From the NCBI GenBank assembly GCA_041576815.1, contig JBFGKE010000007.1, positions 47,581 through 111,580 on the forward strand: a stretch of DNA of 64,000 nt. Direction: 5' to 3'. The notes under the pieces were generated by a model. That model did no database searches. It saw only the letters and a list, made by a program, of their open reading frames with translations, and had not been told where the DNA came from. The first letter of the stretch is position 1. Each line of letters begins with the position of its first letter. Origin of the DNA: SG8-38 sp041576815. GTDB lineage: Bacteria; Myxococcota_A; Polyangia; Polyangiales; Houyiibacteriaceae. The position numbers were made by a program, and so were the translations under genes. Shown here piece after piece: positions 49,426-57,775 of this stretch.

Positions 49426-49833
49426 ATGTCGGTCAAGTTCCCGGTGTGGACGCTTTGGCTCTGTGCGGGCGCCTTTCTAATCACCGGCCTGCTCTTCACC
49501 GTGATGCCGCAGAGTATGTTCACCGCAGTTGCACTCGACGTGCCCGACGGATCGCCGCTGACGGAGCTTCGCGCGGTATACGGCGGCCTGGAGGTGGGTG
49601 CCGGTATCTTCCTCGCGCTCTGCGCACGTCGCGGCGGCGAAGCCATCGAGCTCGGGCTGCTACTCGCCTTTCTGATGCTCGGTGGCCTTGCCGCGTATCG
49701 GGCGATCGGCATGGGCATCGACGCCCCGCAAGTGCCGTTGATGTCCGTGCTTCTCGTTCTCGAATCGGCCGGTGCAGTGCTTGCCGTGTTCGCATTGCTC
49801 GCGCTCGGCCGACATGCTCCCGACCGCCCTTGA
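49426..49833 (+). CDS. DUF4345-type membrane protein
   Basis: A 135-residue protein from ATG 49426 with four predicted helices: WTLWLCAGAFLITGLLFTVMP, LRAVYGGLEVGAGIFLALCA, LGLLLAFLMLGGLAAYRAIG and SVLLVLESAGAVLAVFALLAL. The RAVYGGLEVG motif at the start of helix 2 is the DUF4345 hallmark. Function is unknown. It lies 44 bases before the SRPBCC gene on the same strand. Confidence 0.8.
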   Translation: MSVKFPVWTLWLCAGAFLITGLLFTVMPQSMFTAVALDVPDGSPLTELRAVYGGLEVGAGIFLALCARRGGEAIELGLLLAFLMLGGLAAYRAIGMGIDAPQVPLMSVLLVLESAGAVLAVFALLALGRHAPDRP

Positions 49834-49877
49834 TCGGCTCGGTTGGAACCGAAGTCTAGTTCCGTCCATGATCGTTC

Positions 49878-50342
49878 ATGCGGTTCATCAAAGAGAGCCT
49901 GATTCATGCAACAGCCGAAACGGTGTTCGCATTCCACGAGGCCCCCGACGCATTCGAGCGGCTCCAGCCGCCCTGGCAGACGAGCAAAGTCGTGCAGCCG
50001 CCTACGTCACTCGAGGTCGGAACGCGTGTGATTCTCAAGATCAAGGTCGGCCCATTCTGGCAAACCATCGTGGCCGAGCACGTCGCCTACGAGCCTGGCA
50101 AGATGTTTGCCGACGAAATGATCGAGGGCCCATTCGCAAAGTGGCTTCACAAGCACATCGTCACACCCCGGGGTGAAAACCAATGCATCCTCACCGACGA
50201 CATCGAATACGAGCTACCCCTCGGTGCGCTCGGCCGGACGCTTGGAGGCTGGTTTGCGCGTAAGAATCTCGAGCGGCTATTCGAGTTTCGTCACGAGGTG
50301 ACCCGCAAATCGTGCGAGCAGGCCGGTACGAATCGGCAGTAG
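49878..50342 (+). CDS. SRPBCC-fold protein
   Basis: A 154-residue START/Bet v1-like (SRPBCC) protein. It begins with IHATAETVFAFHEAPDAFERLQPPW, the usual first strand and helix, and has VGPFWQTIVAEHVAYEPGKMFADEMIEGPFAKWLHKHIV and the final helix RKNLERLFEFRHEVTRKSCE. The fold has a hydrophobic cavity for lipids or polyketides. Several family members act as cyclases or lipid carriers; the exact ligand is unknown. Confidence 0.85.
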   Translation: MRFIKESLIHATAETVFAFHEAPDAFERLQPPWQTSKVVQPPTSLEVGTRVILKIKVGPFWQTIVAEHVAYEPGKMFADEMIEGPFAKWLHKHIVTPRGENQCILTDDIEYELPLGALGRTLGGWFARKNLERLFEFRHEVTRKSCEQAGTNRQ

Positions 50343-50367
50343 GGAAGCCAGCCGAGATGATGTGCCG

Positions 50368-50457
50368 ATGCAGGCACCCAAAACGCAGGAAGAGGCCGAA
50401 AAGATGCGCGGCGAGTGGATGCGGAAAATGAAGGAGATGCAGGAGCAGCAGCGCTAG
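50368..50457 (+). CDS. Tiny charged helical protein (29 aa)
   Basis: A frame from ATG 50368 to TAG 50457 encodes 29 residues, strongly charged and helical (MRGEWMRKMKEMQEQQR at its end), 25 bases after the SRPBCC stop. Its stop overlaps the convergent HD-domain stop exactly as CTAG, the same four-base overlap found at 19597 and 36493 between genes that are certain. That, and the amphipathic pattern, argue for a real gene, but its small size leaves doubt. No ribosome site stands out. Confidence 0.35.
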   Translation: MQAPKTQEEAEKMRGEWMRKMKEMQEQQR

Positions 50458-51233
50458 CGCACGGCCGGCACGAGTCGAATCAGATGGGAAAAAGCCCCCC
50501 ATCGATCTGCAAAATGCGCACGCCCCTTGGGCACGGCTTTGGCTTCGGCGTGCCAGCAGCGCGAAAGCACTAGGTGGACGTCTTGTCGTGGATAGGATTG
50601 CCCCGTGCGCGAGCGCATGTCCTTCGGAAGCTCCCACGCGCGAAGCCCGGCGAGGTCGGCCATTGCGCCTGCCTGAATGTAAAATCCCAAGGGGCTGCTT
50701 TCATATCGCAGGCCTGGGGTGATGTGAGAGCCGATCCCGGTCATCATTTGCAGCGCTTTGTCGCGGTCGAGGCGCGACCGCTCGGCGGCGGCCCGCGCTG
50801 ATTCGCCGCTCTTCTTGGTGAAGCACACGTTCGGCTCGATGTGCTCGAGGCCGACGTCGTGAAGGAGAGACGCAGCGTGCAGGAGCTCGGGGTCGACCTG
50901 GGCACCGTCAATCTTCGCAAGCGCCGAGCCGAATACCCAGGTTCGATAACCATGGTTGAGAACGGGAAGCGACTGCAGCTCACGCGCCTCTTCGAGCGCG
51001 TGGCGGCAGAGCTGCGTGTCGGGTGGAGCCGGCCAGAGGTCATCCACGCTCAAAGAATGCCGAGGCGCGGCTCGGAGCGCGAGGCGCAACCGATCGACCA
51101 CGAACTGGCCGAACGTCTTCATGAGTCCGGGTACGAGTGAAGCGCGCTCCGCCGCGCTGAGGTTGCCGTTCGTCTGAGCCAGCCAATCCCAGCTTCCGAT
51201 GGCCGGCTTTACAGAAGAAATCGGCGCGCCCAT
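50454..51233 (-). CDS. HD-domain phosphohydrolase-like protein
   Basis: A 259-residue all-helical protein. The HD metal site is seen as LNHGYRTWVFG (H94), LLHAASLLHDVGL (H125, D126) and a later Asp in the D-A-L-Q segment; LLHAAS...HDVG is the signature of HD hydrolases similar to cyanamide hydratase or small metal-dependent phosphohydrolases. VCFTKKSGESARAAAERSRLD is a usual linker helix of the cyanamide hydratase-like group. Substrate unknown. Confidence 0.82.
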   Translation of the reverse strand: MGAPISSVKPAIGSWDWLAQTNGNLSAAERASLVPGLMKTFGQFVVDRLRLALRAAPRHSLSVDDLWPAPPDTQLCRHALEEARELQSLPVLNHGYRTWVFGSALAKIDGAQVDPELLHAASLLHDVGLEHIEPNVCFTKKSGESARAAAERSRLDRDKALQMMTGIGSHITPGLRYESSPLGFYIQAGAMADLAGLRAWELPKDMRSRTGQSYPRQDVHLVLSRCWHAEAKAVPKGRAHFADRWGAFSHLIRLVPAVR

Positions 51234-51282
51234 GTCGAGGTGATAGTGCGAAGACCATCCGGTTGCCAGGCTCTGACGAGGC

Positions 51283-52095
51283 TCAGTACGACCAGCCCAC
51301 GATGACGTGGAAGTTGAGTGCGCGGTCGGCGCCGCTCCGTCCTTGCGCCGCGGCGGGCAACGCCGGCAGCGTGCCGCCAGGAAACCCGGAAAAATTCGAC
51401 TTGAAGAAGTCGACAGAGAACCGCAACGCGTAGGCGAAACCGAGATCGAGTCGGCCGCCGAGCATCAGTCCCGCATCGAGCCCGAAGCCCTTCGTGCTCC
51501 CGAACGCTTCCTCGAGCTGACCGTACGAAACCGGGAGCCGAAGCCCTGCGTCGACACGGAGGTAGAGCAACTTCGGGACGAAGTGCACCCGATAGACTGG
51601 ACCAAGACGGAAGAACGAATAGCGGATCGATGGAAGCGTCGCGTTTGCCTGGAGCTCCAGACGATCGAACCCGAATCCCACCAGCCCGCCCACCTCGTGC
51701 TTGGCGATGCGTCGTAGATAGCCGAGCTGGCCGAGCACTCGCCATGCTTTCGTGTCGAGCTTGATGTTCGAGCCTCGCGTTTCCGTATCGAGGTTTATTG
51801 CGAAGTCACCGTCCGCTTCGAGCGTTAAACCGCGAAGTCCTTTGGTCGCGCTCGGGGCCCATGGACGGAGCTCCAGTCGAAACACGATGTCGAGGTAGAC
51901 ACCGGAGTCGTACGTGCGCGATGCAACACCGCCGGTGCCATCGTCGATCTCGATCTCGATGGTGCGAGCGCGGCCGCCAACCCCGGCGAAGAGCACGAAG
52001 ATCGGCGCGTCTTGGGCCTCGGCCTTCTGTGCAAGCGCGCTCGTTGCGGTCAGCGAGAGACCCACGCACACGATCACGACCGCCGAAGCACGCAC
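51283..52095 (-). CDS. Exported beta-barrel-like protein
   Basis: A 270-residue protein with signal peptide (VVIVCVGLSLTATSALAQ, cut near 23) and an outer-membrane-barrel-like body: strands with aromatic ends (GVYLDIVFRLELRPW, RYSFFRLGPVYRVHFVPKLLYLRVDAGLRLPV, FGLDAGLMLGGRLDLGFAYALRFSVDFF), ending with FHVIVGWSY, a proper barrel-type terminal aromatic. No family is recognised. It may be a porin or a structural outer-membrane protein. Confidence 0.75.
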   Translation of the reverse strand: MRASAVVIVCVGLSLTATSALAQKAEAQDAPIFVLFAGVGGRARTIEIEIDDGTGGVASRTYDSGVYLDIVFRLELRPWAPSATKGLRGLTLEADGDFAINLDTETRGSNIKLDTKAWRVLGQLGYLRRIAKHEVGGLVGFGFDRLELQANATLPSIRYSFFRLGPVYRVHFVPKLLYLRVDAGLRLPVSYGQLEEAFGSTKGFGLDAGLMLGGRLDLGFAYALRFSVDFFKSNFSGFPGGTLPALPAAAQGRSGADRALNFHVIVGWSY

Positions 52096-52214
52096 CGCTT
52101 CAGACTACGGGACCGAATCACGCACCGCCAAAAAGGCTTTCATGATGTCGCCTTGCGCCGGACGCGTTGCCAGGGGCTGGAGACGCCCTATAGCCAGCGC
52201 GAGGAGGCGCGGTC

Positions 52215-53222
52215 ATGAAGGCAATGGTGGTGCGAGAAGCAGGTGGCCCCTTCGAGCTCGACGAGCGCGAGATCCCGAACCCGGGGCCCGGCGAGATTCG
52301 AATCAAGATCGAGGCGTGCGGCATTTGTCACAGTGACGCATTCGTGAAGTTCGGACGATTTCCCGGCCTTCGGCTTCCACGGGCACCAGGGCATGAAGTG
52401 GCCGGCGTCGTCGACGGGCTCGGCGAGGGTGTCGACAACTTCAGCAAAGGAGAACGCGTCGGTGTCGGTTGGCACGGCGGCCATTGCTATCGCTGCGAGC
52501 CCTGCCGGCGGGGCGACTTCATCAACTGCCAGAGCCAAAAGGTTTGCGGGATCAGTTACGACGGCGGCTATCAAGAGTACATGGTGTGCCCATGGGAGGC
52601 AGCAGCGCGCATTCCCGATGAGCTCAGCGCCGTCGATGCCGCGCCCCTCCTCTGTGCCGGAATCACGACCTTCAACTCGCTACGCAATAGCGGTGCTCGA
52701 CCGGGCGACGTCGTCGCCGTGCAGGGCATCGGTGGGCTTGGTCATCTCGCAGTTCAGTACGCGAGCCGCATGGGCTTTCACACGGTGGCGCTCTCGCGCG
52801 GCAAAGACAAAGAGGCTCTTGCGCGAAAGCTGGGCGCCCACGAGTACATCGACTCGAGCGCGCAAGACGAAGTCGAAGAGCTTCGAAAGCTGGGTGGCGC
52901 CGACTTGATCCTCGCGACCGCGCCCAGTGGCAAAGCGATCGAAAGCGTCATCAACGGCCTGAGCGGCCGGGGCAAGCTGATGGTCGTGGCAGCAGCGCCG
53001 GATCCGTTTTCGGTGAATGCCTTCGGCCTGCTGTCAGGCAAGATGATCCACGGCTGGCCGAGCGGCACTGCCGTCGAAAGCGAGGACACGATGCGTTTTT
53101 CGGCCTTGGCCGACGTGCGGCCCCAGATCGAACGCTTCCCGCTCGAAGGCGCGAACGAGGCGTTTGCCAAGGTGATGGAAAACACCATCCGCTTCCGCGC
53201 GGTCCTCGACATTGCCGGCTGA
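52215..53222 (+). CDS. Zinc-dependent alcohol dehydrogenase
   Basis: A 335-residue MDR alcohol dehydrogenase. The catalytic zinc ligands are in CGICHSD and GHEVAG, with the third Cys in LLCAGI; the structural zinc site is CYRCEPCRRGDFINC; the cofactor motif is GIGGLGHLAVQYA. It oxidises alcohols or reduces aldehydes with NAD(P). It is close to the adhA-type group of bacteria. It starts at ATG 52215, after GGAGG; the 119 bases upstream show no gene. Confidence 0.92.
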   Translation: MKAMVVREAGGPFELDEREIPNPGPGEIRIKIEACGICHSDAFVKFGRFPGLRLPRAPGHEVAGVVDGLGEGVDNFSKGERVGVGWHGGHCYRCEPCRRGDFINCQSQKVCGISYDGGYQEYMVCPWEAAARIPDELSAVDAAPLLCAGITTFNSLRNSGARPGDVVAVQGIGGLGHLAVQYASRMGFHTVALSRGKDKEALARKLGAHEYIDSSAQDEVEELRKLGGADLILATAPSGKAIESVINGLSGRGKLMVVAAAPDPFSVNAFGLLSGKMIHGWPSGTAVESEDTMRFSALADVRPQIERFPLEGANEAFAKVMENTIRFRAVLDIAG

Positions 53223-53236
53223 GGCGCCGTGAGCGA

Positions 53237-53953
53237 TCACTGCTCGACGCAATAAAGCCGGAGGAACGTCGAGCACCGTGGCGTGATGTTCTCCGTCCAG
53301 GTGAGGGTCGTCGATGCGCTGGCGCCGCACAGCCCGATATTCGCCGCATTTTCCGTAGTGAAGCCCGCGCAGTCGTCGGTCAGAAACGATGCACCCGTGG
53401 CGAGCGTACCCGTCCAGACGTCTCCGGTGCGGCTGACCCCATTCGCGTCCAAGTCGATGGGCGCCATGATCGAGCCGTCGACCAAGTCATCCCAGTCGTT
53501 GGCCACCGTCGTACCGTCCACGAGGATATAGGGCTCTGCCGAACGCGCGAGCCGGTCGGCGACGGCAGACGTGCTCGTCGAAAGCCACGCACGGAACTCG
53601 CCGTCGAGACCGGCGGCCGTCGCCTGCGCGGCGCAAAGCGCATCTGCTCCGTCGATGCCACCCAAGTCGGCGGTCTGCACCGTATCCGTGATGAACATCC
53701 GGCGTGCCGACGCTCCCCCCATACCGCCAACGCCACCCATACCGCCAACGCCGCCGTTGCCCCCAACGCCGCCCGCACCAGCACCACCGCTCCCGCCACC
53801 TTGTCCGCCAATACCGGAGTCCACCCCCGCATCGACTCCAGCGTCAGAACCCGAACATGCCAAAACCAGCGCGAAAAAAAAGGGGACCGTCCCCTTTGTC
53901 CAGGAACGGTTCTGGAAAAGGGGACGGTCCCCTTTTTTTAGTCTGTTTCGCAT
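53237..53953 (-). CDS. DUF1554-type lipoprotein with repeat-derived signal peptide
   Basis: From ATG 53953 the product has 238 residues; a TTG at 54007 would overlap the next gene. The lipobox is LVLAC (Cys34). The mature part begins with a Gly-rich linker (GGQGGGSGGAGAGG and NGGVGGMGG) and ends in a DUF1554-like domain: MFITDT, GGIDGADALCAAQATAAGL, FRAWLSTSTS, DGSIMAPIDL, VWTGT, and paired Cys near the end. This domain is frequent in myxobacterial exported proteins. Codons 5-27 are made of two GGGGACNGTCCCC palindromes, giving RLKKGDRPLF...TKGTVPFFF, which supplies much of the hydrophobic core of the signal. The element has therefore been inserted in, and adopted by, the signal peptide. Confidence 0.78.
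   Translation of the reverse strand: MRNRLKKGDRPLFQNRSWTKGTVPFFFALVLACSGSDAGVDAGVDSGIGGQGGGSGGAGAGGVGGNGGVGGMGGVGGMGGASARRMFITDTVQTADLGGIDGADALCAAQATAAGLDGEFRAWLSTSTSAVADRLARSAEPYILVDGTTVANDWDDLVDGSIMAPIDLDANGVSRTGDVWTGTLATGASFLTDDCAGFTTENAANIGLCGASASTTLTWTENITPRCSTFLRLYCVEQ
53873..53939. repeat. Double GGGGACNGTCCCC palindrome inside a lipoprotein gene
   Basis: Palindromes at 53873-53896 and 53916-53939, each with GGGGAC(C/G)GTCCCC flanked by A and T runs, enclose a further imperfect palindrome (CCAGGAACGGTTCTGG, 53899-53914). The whole 67-bp unit is nested like a cruciform. It lies within the first 27 codons of the lipoprotein at 53237. Related single or tandem copies are at 27025 and 35458. 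Confidence 0.88.
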
Positions 53954-53990
53954 GCGGGGGGCTTCGCATGGATTGGGGGGTTGAACAAGG

Positions 53991-54755
53991 TTAGTGGGCG
54001 TTTTCAAAGGCGCTGCGGACGTCGAACTCGAGGCCTAGGGTTTCGAGCACGTCGTATAAGCAGACCAAATAGATGCCGAGGGCCAGAAAATTTCGGTGGA
54101 GGGCCACGCCCTGATCGCGGCAGGCCACGAACGTGTCGTGGAAGCTCGCGTGAAAGGCGCTCGTCTCGAAGCGAACGCTTCTCTGGTCGCCGCTGCCGAG
54201 ATGATTTCGGAGCGCATCACCGGAATCCTGGAGATTCAGCTGTTCCAATCCGTGCGCGAAGCGGGCGTCGTCGTCGAGATAGAACCCCGCGTATAGGTTA
54301 CGAACCCCGTCGAGGAACTCGGGTTGCCATTGCACGTAAAAAGCGCGCGGTTGCCACGCGAGCGTATTCCCGTCGGTCAGGCCAAAAGCCTCGGTGCGAA
54401 GGTCCAAGAGCGCGACGTCGCCCGCGAAGATCTGCGCGAAGTAGATCTCTAGAATGCGGTGGCCTGCCTGCCGCTTTTCCCCGTCGGTGAGATCGGGCGC
54501 AGAGAGGCGTCGATTCGACTGTTCCGCCTCGAGGTCGACCTCGACACCGCGTGCCTGAAGCGAGCTCGCGATTTGGTCGCGTACGGCAGCAAACCGATCC
54601 GAGCTCGAGCCGTTGGCGATGAACTCCTTGCCCTGCGCGATGAGCGCCCGCATCGGCATGACGTCGAAGAGCGCGGGCGACGCGTAGTCGATGAACTGCG
54701 ACCAGGAGGTCCCTTTCGCAGCGCGGCGGATCATGTGGCGAACGCCTTTGGCCAT
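53991..54755 (-). CDS. Conserved-looking protein of unknown function
   Basis: A 254-residue soluble protein from ATG 54755. It is mainly helical, with a basic start (RHMIRRAAKG), a middle with two Trp-rich motifs (FYVQWQPEFLDGVRNLY) and a hydrophobic C-terminal helix (LALGIYLVCLYDVLETLGL). It has no signal peptide and no recognised motif. Its base composition and codon use look like those of its neighbours, so it is likely real. Its stop is 37 bases before the DUF1554 lipoprotein start on the same strand. Confidence 0.7.
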   Translation of the reverse strand: MAKGVRHMIRRAAKGTSWSQFIDYASPALFDVMPMRALIAQGKEFIANGSSSDRFAAVRDQIASSLQARGVEVDLEAEQSNRRLSAPDLTDGEKRQAGHRILEIYFAQIFAGDVALLDLRTEAFGLTDGNTLAWQPRAFYVQWQPEFLDGVRNLYAGFYLDDDARFAHGLEQLNLQDSGDALRNHLGSGDQRSVRFETSAFHASFHDTFVACRDQGVALHRNFLALGIYLVCLYDVLETLGLEFDVRSAFENAH

Positions 54756-55137
54756 TGCGAAGGAATAGGGCTCAGGCCGAAACCCGCCAGGCGGGCCGAG
54801 GATGCAAGGTCTGGCGGGCGCGGCTGTCCAGGACAGTCGCTGCGCAAGAAAGCCCGTGATTGTTCACTTTTCCAGGGGTTCGGGCGAACCTTTTCGACCG
54901 ACACCCTCGTCCCTTGCAGCTTCGCGTACCGCGCCTCGAAGATCCCGAGCCCCGCAAACGTCGTCCTCGGGCTCTCGCGCCAGCTCGAAAGGTGCTCGCG
55001 ACCTGATCGCGCAATCTACTGCCGATCGCCGTAGGGCTAGCGGCCTACGCGCTGTTCCTCTACTACCATCACTCACTTTTCGGCTGCTCGGTGCTTCCCT
55101 ACTGGAACGCGCTTTGGGCCTAGCGCTGGAGCGACAG
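54756..55137. other. 382-base region without an intact gene
   Basis: No complete gene is seen. The frame upstream of the oxidoreductase (54802-55137) stays open but has no protein-like pattern. The only coding-like stretch is the fragment at 55007-55123. Confidence 0.6.
55007..55123 (+). pseudogene. Membrane-protein fragment, possible NnrU C-terminus
   Basis: After an in-frame TGA (55004-55006) a 38-residue open stretch with no usable start codon reads as a membrane helix and tail: IAVGLAAYALFLYYHH, then SLFGCSVLPYW, ending at TAG 55121-55123. From memory, the L(Y/H)..LFG.S.LP.W ending is like that of NnrU-type proteins. It looks like the remains of a longer gene. The upstream part cannot be restored by a single frameshift that I can see. 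Confidence 0.3.
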
Positions 55138-56109
55138 ATGAAAGCAATTCAAGTTCGAGAGTTCGGCGACCCTTCGGCGCTCACCGTGAGCGACGTCGAT
55201 GATCGGGCGCCCGGCCCGCATGAGGTCAAGCTTCGTGTCCACGGCGTCGGCGTCGGTTACTTCGACGGCCTGCTCATCAAAGGCGAGTACCAGATCAAGC
55301 CACCACTTCCCTTCACGCCCGGAAGCTCACTTTCGGGGGTGGTCGACGCGGTCGGCAGTCAGGTCACGCACGTGAGCCCCGGCGATCACGTCGCGGGCTT
55401 TTCTCTGCTCGGTGGCCTCGCCGAGTACGCGTGCCTGCCGGGCAACTTCATCTTCAAGATCCCTGAATCAATTCCACTCGATCATGCCGCCAACTTCTTC
55501 ATCGCATACTCCACGGCGGTCCTGGGCTTGAAGGAGCTTGCCGGCCTCGAGGAAGGACAAAGCGTGCTGGTCCTCGGGGCAGCCGGAACCACGGGCACCA
55601 CCGCCATCGAAGTCGCACGCGCACTCGGCGCGAGAGTCATCGCCTGCGCCTCCACCGAAGAGAAACGCGCGCACTGCCTCTCGATGGGCGCCGAGGCAGC
55701 CATCGACTACACCGAGCCCGACTGGCGCAAAGCGGCGAAAGCCGCGGCAGGCGGGCAAGGGATCGACGTGGTCTACGATCCCATCGGTGGGGACTTCGCC
55801 GAGCCGGCGCTCCGAACACTCGCCCCCTACGGCCGCTACTTGGTCGTCGGTTTCGTCGCAGGGATCGCTCGCGTGCCGCTCAACCTGCCGCTCATCAAGC
55901 GGTGCTCGATCCACGGCGTCAACTGGGGCGGCGAGGTCTTCGCAAATCCCGCCATCGTTCAACCCGTGATCGACCAAATCGTGGCGTGGGCCGAGAGCGG
56001 AGCACTGCAATCGGAGCCCGACGCGGTCTATCCCCTGGAGCGCGCCGGCGAGGCGTTCGCGACCCTCTTCGGCAGAAGCTCGACGGGTAAGATCCTCATC
56101 CGGTGCTGA
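55138..56109 (+). CDS. NADPH:quinone oxidoreductase (MDR, zinc-free)
   Basis: A 323-residue quinone oxidoreductase, started at ATG 55138 (MKAIQVREFGDP). It has the typical PLPFTPGSSLSGVV, no zinc-binding cysteines, the cofactor motif VLGAAGTTGTTAIEVARALG, and GRYLVVGFVAGIARVPLNL. It uses NADPH to reduce quinones or enones one electron at a time. Among MDRs the short GFVAGI..PLNLPL loop is typical of the QOR2/quinone oxidoreductase branch. Its stop is seven bases from the convergent arfB. Confidence 0.92.
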   Translation: MKAIQVREFGDPSALTVSDVDDRAPGPHEVKLRVHGVGVGYFDGLLIKGEYQIKPPLPFTPGSSLSGVVDAVGSQVTHVSPGDHVAGFSLLGGLAEYACLPGNFIFKIPESIPLDHAANFFIAYSTAVLGLKELAGLEEGQSVLVLGAAGTTGTTAIEVARALGARVIACASTEEKRAHCLSMGAEAAIDYTEPDWRKAAKAAAGGQGIDVVYDPIGGDFAEPALRTLAPYGRYLVVGFVAGIARVPLNLPLIKRCSIHGVNWGGEVFANPAIVQPVIDQIVAWAESGALQSEPDAVYPLERAGEAFATLFGRSSTGKILIRC

Positions 56110-56115
56110 GCCTCG

Positions 56116-56544
56116 CTAGTCGTCGCCGCGAACCGGAGCGCGCCTTTTCTTTTTCTCGCTCTGGCGACGTTTCGCATCGAGCCGCCGGCGCCTTTGCCCC
56201 TTGCTGGGTTTCGTCGCCACACGCCGTTTCGGTTCGACGAGCGACTTGAGAATCAAACGGCGTAGAGAGGCGCGCGCACGCTCGAGGTTCTGACTCTGCG
56301 AACGCTCCGCCTGCGCAGTGACGCGTAGCCCTCCATCGGCATCGAGGCGGTTTCCGGCCAACTTGCGGAGGCGTCGCTTCTGAGTCGCCGTCAGAGCGCG
56401 CGTTCCATCGAGGTCGAATCGGATCACGACCTTGGTCGCGGTCTTGTTGACGTGTTGACCGCCCGGCCCGGACGAACGAACGGCGCTCCACGAAAGATCT
56501 CGACCCGGAATGGTCACCCGGTCGTTGATCGGTAGCATCTTCAT
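56116..56544 (-). CDS. arfB: Ribosome-rescue peptidyl-tRNA hydrolase ArfB
   Basis: A 142-residue release-factor-like protein. The SGPGGQHVNK motif (25-34) carries the catalytic GGQ. There is no codon-recognition domain. The C-terminus is a long basic tail (PSKGQRRRRLDAKRRQSEKKKRR) that enters the mRNA channel of stalled ribosomes. It rescues ribosomes that have no stop codon. Length and layout match the family. Confidence 0.95.
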   Translation of the reverse strand: MKMLPINDRVTIPGRDLSWSAVRSSGPGGQHVNKTATKVVIRFDLDGTRALTATQKRRLRKLAGNRLDADGGLRVTAQAERSQSQNLERARASLRRLILKSLVEPKRRVATKPSKGQRRRRLDAKRRQSEKKKRRAPVRGDD

Positions 56545-56559
56545 CGATTCACGCTCTGC

Positions 56560-57012
56560 TCAACCGAGCGACTCGATCCGAAGCCGCGTGAGCTTCAGCT
56601 TGCTGATGCGCCACCGGCCGTCCTCCTTGCGGTACTCCTCGTGATAGTGGCCGTAGCCGCGAATGCCGGTCGATGGTTTGAACTCGACGATGTCGAACAT
56701 CGCCCAGGTCCCACTGGCCTCGGTTGGGCTTTGAAGCTCGATCTCGGGCATGTGCCCGTGGTGCACCGTCACCGCTTTACCGACGGCTTTGCGAATGAAG
56801 TCGACCACGTTCGCACGGCCTCGAATCGAGCTTCCAGGTGCGTTCGCGTCGTGCGAGACGTCGACGACGACGTCGTCGGTGAACACCCGCGAGAACGGAA
56901 GCCACTGCTTGGTGTCCATCAGCCGGAAGTAGCGCGCCTTGAGCTGTTTGATCGCCTCGATTTCGAGGAGCTGCTCGGCAGGAGAAAGCTCGTGCTCCGC
57001 TGAATCGCCCAT
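56560..57012 (-). CDS. SnoaL/NTF2-like protein
   Basis: A 150-residue protein from ATG 57012. It shows the NTF2-like pattern: LLEIEAIKQLKARYFRLMDTKQW (helix), FSRVFTDDVVVDV, then VVDFIRKAVGKAVTVHHGHMPEIEL, and GYGHYHEEYRKEDGRWRISKLKLTRLRI. His residues in VHHGHMPEI and the Tyr-His pair in the last strand are those of the SnoaL_4 group. Function unknown; distinct from the NTF2-fold protein at 19597. It is 15 bases downstream of the arfB start side and probably in its operon. Confidence 0.85.
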   Translation of the reverse strand: MGDSAEHELSPAEQLLEIEAIKQLKARYFRLMDTKQWLPFSRVFTDDVVVDVSHDANAPGSSIRGRANVVDFIRKAVGKAVTVHHGHMPEIELQSPTEASGTWAMFDIVEFKPSTGIRGYGHYHEEYRKEDGRWRISKLKLTRLRIESLG

Positions 57013-57308
57013 GGACCCAAGAATATCCGAGCACGCCGATTCTGTGCGCATGTCCGCCGAATGGGTGAATCATGGGCAACGCACGACACCAAGGGCAGCG
57101 CGCTAGCACCTCGAAATTGCAGCTCGATTCCGGGAAGCGCGCGCAATGGCAAATCGCGATGAACAAATCGCCCGCTCCGCCGTCTACCACCGCGTCGGGA
57201 ACCCGCCGCGGGTGCATCGCTGCGCACGCCGTGTTCCGCGACAGCCCGCGATCGTGTTATAGGACCGGGCTTTTCTCTGCAACCTCTGCGAAGTCGAAGG
57301 AGAAAAAC
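57013..57308. other. Intergenic region of 296 bases
   Basis: No convincing gene. A frame is open upstream of the DUF4332 gene from 57072, and a 38-residue frame runs 57146-57262, but neither has protein-like features. A GAAGGAGA ribosome site sits before ATG 57309. Confidence 0.6.
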
Positions 57309-57716
57309 ATGGGATACAAGATCGATGTCATCGAAGGTGTGGGTCCGAGCTTTGCCGAAAAGCTCGCTGCAACCGGGATCAAGACCACGGACGACCTTCT
57401 CGCGAAGTGCGCTGGCGCGACCGGGAGGAAAGCCGTCGCCGCGGCGACGGGAATTGGCGAGTCGAACATTTTGAAGTGGTCCAACCACGCCGACCTGATG
57501 CGCATCAAAGGTATTGGAGGCGAGTACGCCGAATTGTTGGAGGCGAGCGGGGTCGATACCGTCAAGGAGCTTCGTACTCGCAGCGCAGAAAACCTCGCTG
57601 CGAAGATGTCGGAAGTCAACCGAGTCGAAAAACGAACGCGAAGCGTGCCCGGCCCACTGGTCGTCGCGAAGTGGATCGACCAGGCCAAGAGGCTAGACCC
57701 GGTGATCAGTCACTGA
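57309..57716 (+). CDS. DUF4332 helix-hairpin-helix protein
   Basis: A 135-residue protein from ATG 57309, preceded by AAGGAG. It has tandem helix-hairpin-helix units: IEGVGPSFAEKLAATGIKTTDDLL, a second in AATGIGESNILKWSNHADL, and a third in IKGIGGEYAELLEASGVDTVKEL. The pattern (I.GIG..YA..L...G) is that of DUF4332 and related DNA-binding modules. It is likely to bind DNA or RNA without sequence preference. It is followed after 59 bases by an MscS-like channel gene. Confidence 0.88.
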   Translation: MGYKIDVIEGVGPSFAEKLAATGIKTTDDLLAKCAGATGRKAVAAATGIGESNILKWSNHADLMRIKGIGGEYAELLEASGVDTVKELRTRSAENLAAKMSEVNRVEKRTRSVPGPLVVAKWIDQAKRLDPVISH

Positions 57717-57775
57717 CGCTGCGCGTGAACGAGCGCCAAGCGTCTGGATAGCGGCATTCGAAAGGAGAGGGTGCG

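Noticed and set aside
57146..57262. 38-residue frame before the DUF4332 gene
   Set aside because: No ribosome site, and a composition (many Arg and Pro) like random GC-rich sequence.
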